Shown: positions 17,271-26,469 of the stretch, in pieces
How the letters are laid out: the number at the start of each line of letters is the position of its first letter
How positions within the stretch are numbered: the first letter of the stretch is position 1
The notes under the pieces: generated by a model
The model's database searches: none
What the model was told of the DNA's origin: nothing
The model's input: only the letters and a program-made list of their open reading frames with translations
Assembly (NCBI RefSeq): GCF_900091625.1
Contig: NZ_FMIC01000002.1
Span: 7,068,001-7,132,000 of the forward strand
DNA from: Micromonospora peucetia
Lineage (GTDB): Bacteria; Actinomycetota; Actinomycetes; Mycobacteriales; Micromonosporaceae
DNA length: 64,000 nucleotides
Direction of reading: 5' to 3'
Program-made: the position numbers and the translations under genes

Positions 17271-18304
17271 GCCAGCACCGGGTCCCGCAGGGCCAGCTCC
17301 GCGCGGACCTCCGGCAACGTCTTCAGCAGCTCGACGATCTGCGGTACGCCCAGCCGCGGCGCGTTGGCGGAGTTGAAGTCCTCCGGCGGCCCCTGGTCGA
17401 GTTCTCCCTCGGAGACGTAGAGCGCGTAGTTGAGGTCGCGGCCGTCCAGCGGCACCCGGAGGAAGTCACCGAAGTCGTCGGCCTGGGCGAGTTCCTCCCG
17501 GCTGGCCAGCGTCTCGTCCTGCTTCTCGCCGTGTCGTACGCCGATCACGTCGAGCTTGGCGGGCACGTCGAAGAGTTCGCAGACCGCCTCGGCCAGGTCG
17601 CCGACGGTGCAGGCGGCGGCCTTGCGGATGAAGATGTCGCCGGGCCGGGCGTGCTGGAAGGCGTGCTCGACCAGCTCCACCGAGTCGGCCAGCGACATCA
17701 GGAAGCGGGTCATCCCCGGGTCCGTCACCGTGGGCGCCCGGCCCGCCTTGATCTGCTCGATGAAGAGCGGGATCACCGAGCCGCGCGAGTACATGACGTT
17801 GCCGTACCGGACGCAGGAGACGGTGGTCGCGCTGTGCGGGTTGTTCCGGGCGTGCGCCTGGGCGACCTTCTCCATCATCGCCTTGCTCATGCCCATCGCG
17901 TTGACGGGGTAGACGGCCTTGTCGGTGCTCAGCACGACCACCGAGCCGACGCCGTTGCGCTCCGCCGCCTCGACCACGTTGGCGCTGCCCAGGACGTTGG
18001 TCCGCACCGCCTCCAGCGGGAAGAACTCGCACGAGGGCACCTGCTTGAGGGCCGCCGCGTGGAAGATGTAGTCGATCCCCCGGCTGGCCCGCAGCACCGA
18101 GTCGTAGTCGCGCACGTCCCCGACGTGGTAGCGCACCCGGTCGTCGCCGAGCAGCCGGCGCATGTCGTCCTGTTTGGCCTCGTCGCGGCTGAGCACCCGG
18201 ACCTCGCCGACGCCGCGGTCGAGGAGCCGGCGCACCATCGTCTTGCCGAAGGAACCCGTGCCTCCGGTGATCAGGACCCGGCGGCCGTTGGTCGAATACG
18301 TCAC
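17264..18304 (-). CDS. UDP-GlcNAc 4,6-dehydratase/5-epimerase, CapE/FnlA/WbjB type
   Basis: This soluble protein of 346 residues begins UDP-N-acetyl-L-fucosamine synthesis by dehydrating and epimerising UDP-GlcNAc. The Rossmann motif TGGTGSFGK lies at about 14-22 and the catalytic STDKAVYPVNAMGMSK at about 124-139, with Met instead of Tyr as in this class. The segment RHGEKQDETL near the C-terminus is also typical. The GTG at 18304 is chosen because GGGGAGC lies 5-6 nt upstream and because the frame further upstream is non-homologous. It is the first gene of the four-gene leftward operon. Confidence 0.88.
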   Translation of the reverse strand: MTYSTNGRRVLITGGTGSFGKTMVRRLLDRGVGEVRVLSRDEAKQDDMRRLLGDDRVRYHVGDVRDYDSVLRASRGIDYIFHAAALKQVPSCEFFPLEAVRTNVLGSANVVEAAERNGVGSVVVLSTDKAVYPVNAMGMSKAMMEKVAQAHARNNPHSATTVSCVRYGNVMYSRGSVIPLFIEQIKAGRAPTVTDPGMTRFLMSLADSVELVEHAFQHARPGDIFIRKAAACTVGDLAEAVCELFDVPAKLDVIGVRHGEKQDETLASREELAQADDFGDFLRVPLDGRDLNYALYVSEGELDQGPPEDFNSANAPRLGVPQIVELLKTLPEVRAELALRDPVLAC

Positions 18305-18584
18305 TGGTTGCTCCCCGTCTCGGTTCTCAGGTGGCGACCGACGCCGCAGGTCACGGGGCGGCGGTCCCACCTCGGGAAACGAGCCAGTTGACCCCGGGGG
18401 AACGCTCAAAACGGACGAAGCTGCCGGCAGGACCGCTGCTGAGTCATCGGCCAACCGACATTCATGAAACACCCGAGCGTGCCGGCGGATCGTTGCTATA
18501 ACCAGGGCACTCACCCATCAAGCCAGGTCATCGGTCGGGCGGTCCCTCCGCCGGCAAGGCCGTAAGGGCAGGAGCGCTGACCAC
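18305..18584. promoter_or_regulatory. Divergent promoter region between capE-like and wzy-like genes
   Basis: No gene is visible in these 280 bp. They separate divergent operons and are less G+C-rich near 18400-18520. TTGACC (18389-18394) and TATAAC (18494-18499) are candidate promoter pieces but are not correctly spaced with each other. A GGCGG/CCGCC hairpin (about 18539-18553) and GGGCAGGAGC (about 18567-18576), the ribosome binding site, precede the wzy-like gene. No JUMPstart-like sequence was seen. Confidence 0.4.
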
Positions 18585-20024
18585 ATGACGACGACCATCG
18601 TGAAGAGGGCCACGTCGCACGGCGCGAGGCAAGACGGCGCACACGGCTGGGCCTTGGCCTACATTCCACTCAAGCTGGCGGTCATTTACCTGGTAGGCAC
18701 CTATGGGCTCTTTCTGACTCTGGGCAGGGCAGCGGAAAGCCCGAACCTGATGAAACTCACCCTGTTCGTGTCAGCAGCCACAGGAGCGCTGTGCGTCGGG
18801 TACGTGATGCACGTGGCCCTTAGGTCCTCGCCCACGGCGTTCGGGGCAACCGTCGGTCGCCGCCACGCCCCACCGCGAACACTCGTAGTCGTCAGCGCCA
18901 CCTACGTTCTTCTTCTCGGGATCGCGCAACTGAACGTGATTGGCATCTCGAGCCCGACCGAACTCGCCCATGCCGTCACCAACCCCGGCGAGCGGTATTT
19001 TCTGCAATTACAGCAGGAGGGACAGTTCTCGCGCCCGGTGCAGCTCCTCACGTTGCTGGCAGCGCTCTATCCCCTGCTCATACCAGTTGCTGTCCTCCAC
19101 TGGTCGAGGCTGGGTCGACTCTTGCAGCTGTATGTCCTGGGCAGCCTTACCACCTTTGCGGTCTACTACATGGCGATCGGAATTCTCAAAGGACTGGGCG
19201 ACATGCTGATCTGGTGGGCTGCCAGCTATCTTTTGCTTCTCGGCTCCAGATCCATTCGACCGGCACGGGCGATGAAGCTGACAAACTGGCGTCATCTCGC
19301 TGCCTTCGCCGCGATGTTGGTGATCTTCCTCGGGTACATGTCCTTCAACCAGAGCGATCGAGCACGTACGTCCGGACAGGGACCGGCGGTACAGGGCAGC
19401 CCTGTGGTTGCCGGCCTGATCGGTGACGATCTCGCCGCCGGCCTCGCAGTCACCATCTCCTATCCCACGCACGGCTACCTGGGCTTGAGTCACAACCTCA
19501 GCGTGCCGTTCGAGTGGGCCAAGGGGACGGGCTCGTCACCGGCGCTTGGCAGCTACCTGGAGCAGTACACACCTTTCGATCCCCAGTTCGAAAGGCGGTA
19601 CACCGCCCGTACAGAGGTGGCGACCGGCTGGCCTGACGGAATGTACTGGTCGACGATCTATCCGTGGCTCGCGTCGGATCTCACGTACCCGGGCGCCGTC
19701 TGCCTGATGGCAGTGGTGGGATGGTTCCTTGCGAAGTTCTGGCGTGAGGCGGTCCTACAGCGCCGTGTCCTCTCAATGGCACTGTTCGGCCAGCTTGCTC
19801 TCCTGATCGCCTTCGTGCCCGCCAACAATCAACTCGGACAGACAAGACCGGCGCTGATCGCGTTCGTCTCGCTGTGCGCACTGTCGGTGTTCGCAAGGAT
19901 CCAGCGACGCGTCTCGCTGACAGCCGAGCCTGCGGAATCGTCTTTGCCCACCGGTCGACACCACCGTCCCACCACGAGCGGCGCCACCCGAGGCCGTCGG
20001 CCCGACAGCGTCCTCACGGCCTGA
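18585..20024 (+). CDS. Polytopic membrane protein, Wzy-like polysaccharide polymerase
   Basis: The protein has 479 residues with about ten hydrophobic segments, a large loop in the second half (about 255-365) and a basic, Ser/Thr/Pro-rich cytoplasmic tail. Sequence alone does not show a named motif. The size, topology, loop position and context between sugar-nucleotide, glycosyltransferase and flippase genes make an O-antigen/Wzy-type polymerase the best reading. Base composition is clearly less G+C-rich than its neighbours, with codons such as TTT, ATT and TAT that are rare elsewhere here, which suggests recent acquisition. The ATG follows GGAGC by 9 nt. It is convergent with the next operon. 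Confidence 0.65.
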   Translation: MTTTIVKRATSHGARQDGAHGWALAYIPLKLAVIYLVGTYGLFLTLGRAAESPNLMKLTLFVSAATGALCVGYVMHVALRSSPTAFGATVGRRHAPPRTLVVVSATYVLLLGIAQLNVIGISSPTELAHAVTNPGERYFLQLQQEGQFSRPVQLLTLLAALYPLLIPVAVLHWSRLGRLLQLYVLGSLTTFAVYYMAIGILKGLGDMLIWWAASYLLLLGSRSIRPARAMKLTNWRHLAAFAAMLVIFLGYMSFNQSDRARTSGQGPAVQGSPVVAGLIGDDLAAGLAVTISYPTHGYLGLSHNLSVPFEWAKGTGSSPALGSYLEQYTPFDPQFERRYTARTEVATGWPDGMYWSTIYPWLASDLTYPGAVCLMAVVGWFLAKFWREAVLQRRVLSMALFGQLALLIAFVPANNQLGQTRPALIAFVSLCALSVFARIQRRVSLTAEPAESSLPTGRHHRPTTSGATRGRRPDSVLTA

Positions 20025-20072
20025 GGTATCACCACCAGCGCGACACCCGGCCGCCATGACGGGTGCCGCGCC

Positions 20073-21224
20073 TCAGCCGGTGGCATCTTGGACGGCGGTC
20101 AACTCAGCGTCATCGCCGGTCGGTGATGACGCGTCACGATGCGAGACTCGGCGCCACAGTGCCTCGTACCGATCGAAGACGGCGGGCAGCGCGTATTCGG
20201 CAGCCGCCTTCCTCCTGGCCCGTTCGCCGAGCTCGCTTCGGTGACTCGGGGAGCTCATCACCGCCGTCAAGGCGGCAGCAAGTCGATCCGGTTCGTGTGG
20301 CGGAACCACGACGCCGCAGCCGTCGCCCAGCATCTCCCCCACCGCCCCGACATCCGTGGCCACCACCGGACGCCCGAGCGCCATCGCCTCAAGAATCACG
20401 TTGGGGAAACCCTCCGAGTGGCTGGGCAGTACGAACACCTCGCAGCCCGCCATGAGTTCCAGCAGTTCCTGCCCGCCCAACTCGCCGAGGAAGGTCACGG
20501 CGGGCTCGGGCGAGGATGGCCGGATCTGCTCCAGGTAACCCCTCTCGCCAGGGCCGGCGACCACCAGTTCCCAGCCCGTGGTCTCGATGTCGTTCCAGGC
20601 GGCCAACAGGTCCTCGACGCCTTTCGCGGGGATCACCCACCCCGCGAAGAGCACCTGCTTCCGCGGAGATTCCTGTCCGGGACGCAGCGGCAGCGTCGAC
20701 AGGTCCACGCAGTTGGGAACGCGCACGAGCAACTTGTGGTCGGCGTATCTGTGGATGGCGTCTTCGGTCTTCTCGTCCAGGGCCACCACCGCTGACGCCC
20801 GCTCGATGACTCGCCGCATCAGACGCCACTCCCAACGGCCTGCGGCGGCGATCTCCGGCACCCTGCCGAACCGGATGTGATAGACGAACGGCACCTCGAA
20901 CACCCGGGAGATCCGGAGCATCACGAGGTCGCGAACCACGCCGAGGTGCCCCGAGGTGTTGACGTGCACAGCGTCGGGCCGCCGTCGCACCATCTGCCAA
21001 CCGAGCGAGCAGGCGCTTCGGGCGATCTGGACGGCTCCCGCGAGGATCCGGCGTGCCAGCGACGTCTGATGGATCGACCTTCCCCGCAGCGCGATGTCCA
21101 CGACAACGACGTCGACGGTGTCCATGCTCCGCGCAGCGCCTGCGATCATCGCGGTCCAGCGCGCGATACCTCCCTGCGGCGGTGGCAACGGCGAGACCAG
21201 GGCCACCCGGAGTGGACGGCTCAC
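20073..21224 (-). CDS. GT4 glycosyltransferase
   Basis: This protein of 383 residues has a GT-B fold. The N-terminal domain begins LRVALVSPLPPPQGGI. The donor-binding domain carries FAGWVIPAKGVEDLL (about 226) and the E-x7-E segment SEGFPNVILEAMALGRP (about 291). It should transfer a sugar from a nucleotide donor during repeat-unit assembly on the inner membrane face. The GTG at 21224 is preferred because it overlaps the upstream gene's stop (GTGA) and AGGG lies 6-9 nt before it. It is the last gene of the leftward operon. Confidence 0.85.
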   Translation of the reverse strand: MSRPLRVALVSPLPPPQGGIARWTAMIAGAARSMDTVDVVVVDIALRGRSIHQTSLARRILAGAVQIARSACSLGWQMVRRRPDAVHVNTSGHLGVVRDLVMLRISRVFEVPFVYHIRFGRVPEIAAAGRWEWRLMRRVIERASAVVALDEKTEDAIHRYADHKLLVRVPNCVDLSTLPLRPGQESPRKQVLFAGWVIPAKGVEDLLAAWNDIETTGWELVVAGPGERGYLEQIRPSSPEPAVTFLGELGGQELLELMAGCEVFVLPSHSEGFPNVILEAMALGRPVVATDVGAVGEMLGDGCGVVVPPHEPDRLAAALTAVMSSPSHRSELGERARRKAAAEYALPAVFDRYEALWRRVSHRDASSPTGDDAELTAVQDATG

Positions 21225-22543
21225 CGCGCACCCTCCCGGGCCGTACCCGCCACCTGCGCCAGTTGGGCCACGAACGCCGATGCCACTTCCTGGCGCGAGT
21301 GGCGCACCTTCGCGTAGGAGTATCCGTTGTCTCCGAAGCGCTGACGGAGCAGGGGATCGCCGCACAGTTGCTCGATGCGCCGCACCAACGGCTCCACCTT
21401 CTCCTCACCTACCACCAGCCCGGCGTCCGCCGTCACGATGTGCCGCATCGAGGCCAACTCTCCCGGGCCGTGCCCGAGGATGGGCCGACCGGCGGCCAGG
21501 TACTGCGGGATCTTCGTCGACAGCGACAGGCGCGTGTACCGCACGAGCTCGGGCGCGAACGACTCGACGTGGACGAGGACATCCGCGCTACGCAGGATCG
21601 AAAGAACCTCCGTGCTGCCGACGGACCGCGCGAGGCGGACCGCCGGCAGGTCGGCGAAGGCCGAGGCGTAGTGCTCCAGGTCACGCTCGGGCGCGTACAC
21701 GGTCAGCCGTGCCGGTGGGAGCGGCGACACGATGCGCTCCAGCGCCGCCCCGATCCGCGCCAGTGAAGCCCATCGCCCCAGATGCAGGCCACCGGCGTAG
21801 ACGAACTCCACCCCGCCCTCGGCCGACCTCGGGTCAGGCGGCCGCGCGCCTGCCCGATATCCGGCAAAGGCCGCCCCGTCCACGCAGTTCATGAAGGCGG
21901 CGAAGGGGATGCGGTAGCGCCGGCGGTACTCGTCGGCCATGGGCGTGCTGATGCAGAGCCCGGAGCGGGACAGCCGCACCACCTCACGGAGGTTCGCCTC
22001 CTTCGCCCGCCGGCCGAGGCCGAGCAGTTCGCCGTCCGCATACAACGTGGTCGGCCAGTCGTCCATGAAGTGCGGCACCAACGGCACCCCGCAGTGCCGG
22101 GCGATGCCGCAGGCCAACCTCATGACCCGGACGCTGCCCAGGACCGAGTAGACGACCTCCGGACGGTACCGGCGGGTCCAGCGGAGCAGCTGTCGCGGAA
22201 GGACGAGCGGGCTCAGATCCGCGACCGCCCGCATGTGCTGCCACATCCGCCCGCCTGCCGACCGCGCGGCCGGATTGGCCGCCGGTGCCGGAGGGCCGCC
22301 GGGGGCACCTTTCGCCACGAACCGCCGCGTCCAGTAGTCGACCGGTGCGCTGCGCGGATCCAGCGGAAAGTAGTGCTGGCACACATCGGTCGAGGGCGCC
22401 CTGGCGGTCAGGTGCACCTGCGCCAACCGGTCCGTCGGCCAGCCACCGAAAAGGTTGGACAGAGTGATTCCTGTCCCCGTCGTATGTCCGAAGGGCTCCG
22501 CGCCCACCACGAGTACGCGCGGGTATGTCGACACGTCTGCCAT
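21221..22543 (-). CDS. GT4-like glycosyltransferase
   Basis: This protein of 440 residues starts MADVSTYPRVLVVGAEPF. It has an N-terminal acceptor domain and a C-terminal donor domain with YAGGLHLGRWASLARI (about 280) and the QYLAAGRPILGHGPGE segment (about 370). The exact CAZy family is less clear than for its neighbours because the usual E-x7-E motif is not obvious. The ATG overlaps the flippase stop by one base (TGATG), and its own stop overlaps the next start, so it is translationally coupled. It probably adds one sugar of the repeat unit. Confidence 0.75.
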   Translation of the reverse strand: MADVSTYPRVLVVGAEPFGHTTGTGITLSNLFGGWPTDRLAQVHLTARAPSTDVCQHYFPLDPRSAPVDYWTRRFVAKGAPGGPPAPAANPAARSAGGRMWQHMRAVADLSPLVLPRQLLRWTRRYRPEVVYSVLGSVRVMRLACGIARHCGVPLVPHFMDDWPTTLYADGELLGLGRRAKEANLREVVRLSRSGLCISTPMADEYRRRYRIPFAAFMNCVDGAAFAGYRAGARPPDPRSAEGGVEFVYAGGLHLGRWASLARIGAALERIVSPLPPARLTVYAPERDLEHYASAFADLPAVRLARSVGSTEVLSILRSADVLVHVESFAPELVRYTRLSLSTKIPQYLAAGRPILGHGPGELASMRHIVTADAGLVVGEEKVEPLVRRIEQLCGDPLLRQRFGDNGYSYAKVRHSRQEVASAFVAQLAQVAGTAREGAR

Positions 22544-23946
22544 CAGTCGGTTTCCTTTGCTGTAGCCGCAGGATCGTTGAGTACCGCGCGGTATCCGTGC
22601 AGAGCGCCCGGGACGACCGTGAGCAGATAGACCAACGCTCCGGTGATCGGTACGGCGGCCACGCCGTACCTGCCGGCCGCGTACCACTTGAGGGGAATCG
22701 AGACGGCCAGGTAGGCCGTCCACCCCAACAGCTGCGGGCGGATGACGCCGGCGGCGTTCTGCACCATGAAGCATGGCGACATCGCGGCCAGCAGCACCCA
22801 CCAACAGGCGAGTCCAGCGAGCAGCAATCCGCCCCCCTCAAGACGGATGCCGGCCCAGGCGCCGAGCAACGGGCCACCGGCGAACACGAGTCCACCCCCG
22901 AGGACGACCGCCATGCTCGATGACACGATCGTCATCCGGCGGCTGGTCCGCCGCACCCAGTCGATCTCTCCCCGGGCGAGGGCGTCTCCGTTCGCCGTCC
23001 AGAGCGGCACGTTCACGAGCGATACCAGGATCCCGACCTGGGCAAAGAGCCGCGCGGCGACAGCAAAGTCGGTGACATCCCGCATCTGCAACACGTGAGC
23101 GATCAGCAGACTGTCGGCATTGTTCGCCACCGACATGACGATCGTCAGGAGGAAGAACAGTCCGCCGAGAGCCACCAGTTCCCGCGCCTCACCGCGATCG
23201 GCCGCACGTAACCGCGGTCGCAGTTGCGGCAGGGCTCGCCCGTACACCCAGCAGCTGGTGAGCAGGTTCGTCAGGACCGGTCCGGTCACGCTGGCCGTCA
23301 CGACTCCGACCGGTGGCATGTCGACATGCACAGCGAGCAGCACGAGAGGCACGGCGGACAGGCCGCCGAGCGCCTGCCACAAATTGCTCTGCGCCACCTG
23401 CTGGTACGCGAACTGCACGCGGACGACCAGGGAGAGCGGCACGTTGACCACGAAGGCCGTGAGACAGGCGAGCATGAAGGGTTCGGCCTCGGCACCGGCC
23501 GGACCGTCGGCGCCGATCAGCCCCGACCACGGCACCAGCGGCGAGGCCGACCACAGGCACAGCAGGATCAGTACGGCGATGCCGGTGAGCAGGACGTAGG
23601 CGCTGGAGACGTAGCGACGGGCACGCGCCGTGTCCCCCGTCGCGAAGCAGGGCGCGAGTCTGGTCATCAGGCCGTTGCCGAGGCCGAGGTCGGCGAAGGC
23701 CGCCATCGCGGTCAGGGCACCGACCGCCGCCCACAATCCGTAGAGATTCGGCCCCAGCTCCGCCAGCATCACCGGAATCAGCACGAGCGGGGTCACCACG
23801 CCTACGGCCCGGCAGAGCACCGTGGCGGCCATTCCGGTGAGCAGACGCCGTTGTCGGTCGCGGGCCGGCAGAACGTCCGTGTCCGCTGTGGTCAGGGGCG
23901 GCTCGGCCCGCACCGACGTAGCGACTTCCCGGGACAGGGACATCAC
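22543..23946 (-). CDS. Wzx-like polysaccharide flippase (MOP superfamily)
   Basis: The protein has 467 residues and about 12-14 hydrophobic segments across its whole length after a 35-residue polar N-terminus. Pro- and Gly-rich first helices (TPLVLIPVMLAELGPNLYGLW, about 51-71) are typical of the oligosaccharide flippases that move undecaprenyl-linked repeats outwards. Both GTG 23946 and ATG 23943 could start translation. It lies between glycosyltransferase and acyltransferase genes in a leftward operon, as expected for a Wzx/Wzy system. The wzy-like partner is at 18585. Confidence 0.82.
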   Translation of the reverse strand: MMSLSREVATSVRAEPPLTTADTDVLPARDRQRRLLTGMAATVLCRAVGVVTPLVLIPVMLAELGPNLYGLWAAVGALTAMAAFADLGLGNGLMTRLAPCFATGDTARARRYVSSAYVLLTGIAVLILLCLWSASPLVPWSGLIGADGPAGAEAEPFMLACLTAFVVNVPLSLVVRVQFAYQQVAQSNLWQALGGLSAVPLVLLAVHVDMPPVGVVTASVTGPVLTNLLTSCWVYGRALPQLRPRLRAADRGEARELVALGGLFFLLTIVMSVANNADSLLIAHVLQMRDVTDFAVAARLFAQVGILVSLVNVPLWTANGDALARGEIDWVRRTSRRMTIVSSSMAVVLGGGLVFAGGPLLGAWAGIRLEGGGLLLAGLACWWVLLAAMSPCFMVQNAAGVIRPQLLGWTAYLAVSIPLKWYAAGRYGVAAVPITGALVYLLTVVPGALHGYRAVLNDPAATAKETD

Positions 23947-24031
23947 TCACCCGCCGATCGGCGGGGTACGCAGTCCGCCGCCGGGCGCCTCGGCGTCGCG
24001 CCACGGCCACACACCGGTCGCGGCCGCCAGC

Positions 24032-25150
24032 TCATGTGGCTCTGACGGAGTATCGCTTGAAGCGCAGTGCCGGCTTCTCCACCAGGTGCCATGAGGCGAC
24101 GGCACAGCCCAGCGTGAGCGCGACCAGCAGGATGACCAACGCCGTGCCCCGTACCGGCCAGTGGTCGCGGCCGGCCCAGATGAAGACGTTGACGAGAGGC
24201 ATGTGCCAGATGTATGCCCCGAAGCTGAGGTCACCGATACGGGCTGTCAGCCCTTGAAGGACGGCAGGCCCTCGGTGCCCCATCCAGAACACCAGGTAGG
24301 AGAGGGGAACACCGGCCAGTACGCCGAGCAACACCCGGCCCGAAGGGCCGACCAGGTGCTGGGTCCAGGTAAGCGCGCCGTACCCGCAGAGCACGGCGAG
24401 GGCCGTCGCGCCGGATCGGGGTGCCAGATGCCAGGATCGCGACCACATGACGCCGAGCAGGAAGTAGCCGAGCCACGGTAGGACGGAGACACCGAGCAGC
24501 CGTGCGATCTGGTTGTCGCCAGCCGTGCTCAGCGACCACGCGTACAGGCCACAGCCGGCCACGGCGACGACGACCGCGCCGTACATCATCGCCCGGAACG
24601 ACCGACGAACGGCGACCAGCACCAGTGCCGGCACGATCAGGTAGAAACCGATCTCGGCAGGGATCGTCCAGAGGCTGCCGTTGACCACGCCCGTCCCGAA
24701 GTCCCCGAAGAGTGCCGGATGGTAGACCGGCACAAGGAACAGGGTGCTGGCGAACCAGCCCGCGAAGTGGACGTCGGTGAGCGATCGGGCATCCACGACA
24801 CCGACGATCAGCAGGAGGCCGGTCATCGCCAGCAGATAGACGTAGATGGCCGGAGCGATGCGGAGAAACCTGTTGCGGAAGTATTCCGCCCAGCCTCGGC
24901 CGCTCTGCTGACACCTGAACGCCGAGCTGAAGACCAGCCCGCCACTGATGATGAAGAACACGGCAACCCCATCGCCGAACCACCTGCCGCTGCCCGGCTC
25001 GTACCACATGAAGCGACTGCCAGTGTGCTCAACGGTGTGTTGGACCACAACCGCGAGTGCCGCCACCAGTCGGAGCAAGTCGAAGCAGTTGCCGTCCTGC
25101 CGACGTGGCGTTCCGGTTCGGCGGGCCGCCGAACGGGCGATGGCCGTCAT
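24032..25150 (-). CDS. Membrane acyltransferase, OafA/acyltransferase-3 family
   Basis: The protein has 372 residues with about ten membrane segments. The family signature is visible as CFDLLRLVAALAVVVQH near the N-terminus (Arg-Leu-x-Ala-x5-His), followed by FFIISGGLVF (about 65). This family acylates, usually acetylates, hexoses of surface polymers at the membrane. Its place beside the flippase fits modification of the repeat unit. The ATG overlaps the stop of the glycosyltransferase upstream (ATGA). Confidence 0.88.
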   Translation of the reverse strand: MTAIARSAARRTGTPRRQDGNCFDLLRLVAALAVVVQHTVEHTGSRFMWYEPGSGRWFGDGVAVFFIISGGLVFSSAFRCQQSGRGWAEYFRNRFLRIAPAIYVYLLAMTGLLLIVGVVDARSLTDVHFAGWFASTLFLVPVYHPALFGDFGTGVVNGSLWTIPAEIGFYLIVPALVLVAVRRSFRAMMYGAVVVAVAGCGLYAWSLSTAGDNQIARLLGVSVLPWLGYFLLGVMWSRSWHLAPRSGATALAVLCGYGALTWTQHLVGPSGRVLLGVLAGVPLSYLVFWMGHRGPAVLQGLTARIGDLSFGAYIWHMPLVNVFIWAGRDHWPVRGTALVILLVALTLGCAVASWHLVEKPALRFKRYSVRAT

Positions 25151-26409
25151 GTGATGTCGTCTCCCCGCGATCGACGTGTCCGTGCAACTGCCGGGCCGGT
25201 GGTCCCATCGATCGCATACCGCCGCCCGTGAAGAGAATCGAGGAATCCGGCAACGGGCTGGGCGAACCGTCGGTAGTCGAAGGAGGACTCGGCGGTGGCC
25301 CTCGCCGCCACCCGCATCTCCTCGTGCTGTGACCGGGGCAGCATGGCCGCACGCCGCAACACGCGCTCAAGCTCGGTGCTGCTGTGGTCGACGCAGACGA
25401 ACCCCTGCCGGCCGTCCTGGAGGTAACGCCCCATGTCGCTGGTCAGGTTGGCGATCACGGGAGTGCCGCAGGCGAGACTCTCCACGAACTTGGTGGGGAA
25501 GCCCGCGTGCGTGAACCGTTCGGACGGCCGGACAAGGACGCTGAAGTCCGCGTTCCGGACGATGGCCTCGACGTCCTGCTGCGGCACTCGACCAGGCACT
25601 CGAACCGAGGAAGGAAGGTCTGCGCCGTCGAGCAGGTCGCGGACCTGCTCGACAGTGGGTCCGTAGACCGAGAGGGTGACCGGCGTCCTGCGGCTGACCG
25701 CGTCAGTCGCGCGGATGATCGTCGTCAGGAGATCCTTGCGACCCGGTGTTCCGAAGTACACGGCGTTGAGCGGACCAGCCTCCGTGGTGACCGCATGGCC
25801 GCCCGGCTTCACCTCGAACACGTCCAGGGTCGGCGGCACCAGCAGGACCCGGCAGCCGCGTTCCCGGTAGTGGCGCTCCAGCAGGGAACTGATCGCGATG
25901 ATGCCCTGACAGCGGGGATACTGATGTCGCAGGGCGAGCTTCGCGCTCAGGTGCGGTGGTCCGAGTGCTCCACCCGGCATCTGGTGCGGGGCGTACCACT
26001 CCACGACGTCCGCGACCAAGGCAACGCCGTTGCGGCGGCACCATCGGCCCACGCGGGCCATGTACTGGGCCCCGCCGCCGTAGACGACGACGCACTCCGG
26101 GCGGGTGGGCTGTTCGTCGAGCCACCGTACGGTCCGCTCACCGAGGCGGACGACCATCTGGACCGCCTTCGACACGATGCTGGCATCGGCCGATGGCCGC
26201 TCCCCGGCGCCGACATGGCGCAACAGGCCCGCCCCAGCCGTACTGACGGTGACGGGCGTCTTCGGCCCGCTCTCGCCGCTGACCACGACGACGTCGCGGC
26301 CGGCTGCCGCCATCGACTGCGCCAAGCCGAAGACACGCCGCGAACCCGGCTCGCCCCAGGGAAAGCGGAACGGTCCCACGTAGGCGATCCATGTTCCCGC
26401 GCCGGTCAT
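25147..26409 (-). CDS. GT4-type glycosyltransferase
   Basis: This protein of 420 residues has a GT-B architecture. It starts WIAYVGPFRFPWGEPGSRR, and the donor domain has VYFGTPGRKDLLTTII (about 224), SERFTHAGFPTKFVESLACGT (about 302-322) and IANLTSDMGRYL. It is likely one of the transferases building the repeat unit. It is co-transcribed with the acyltransferase by a 4-nt overlap. A hairpin of 10 bp separates it from the epimerase gene upstream. Confidence 0.82.
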   Translation of the reverse strand: MTGAGTWIAYVGPFRFPWGEPGSRRVFGLAQSMAAAGRDVVVVSGESGPKTPVTVSTAGAGLLRHVGAGERPSADASIVSKAVQMVVRLGERTVRWLDEQPTRPECVVVYGGGAQYMARVGRWCRRNGVALVADVVEWYAPHQMPGGALGPPHLSAKLALRHQYPRCQGIIAISSLLERHYRERGCRVLLVPPTLDVFEVKPGGHAVTTEAGPLNAVYFGTPGRKDLLTTIIRATDAVSRRTPVTLSVYGPTVEQVRDLLDGADLPSSVRVPGRVPQQDVEAIVRNADFSVLVRPSERFTHAGFPTKFVESLACGTPVIANLTSDMGRYLQDGRQGFVCVDHSSTELERVLRRAAMLPRSQHEEMRVAARATAESSFDYRRFAQPVAGFLDSLHGRRYAIDGTTGPAVARTRRSRGDDIT

Positions 26410-26440
26410 TGTCGTTTCCGTTCCGACGGACCCAACGGCT

Positions 26441-26462
26441 CACCGCTGCCCCGGCAGCGGTG
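26441..26462 (-). terminator. Hairpin between epimerase and glycosyltransferase genes
   Basis: CACCGCTGCC (26441-26450) and GGCAGCGGTG (26453-26462) are perfect complements separated by CC. It lies between two same-strand genes 60 nt apart, so it may attenuate rather than end transcription. Confidence 0.5.
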
Positions 26463-26469
26463 CAACGGG

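Noticed and set aside
18305..18584. JUMPstart/ops element before the polymerase gene
   Set aside because: No GGCGGTAG-type core is present.
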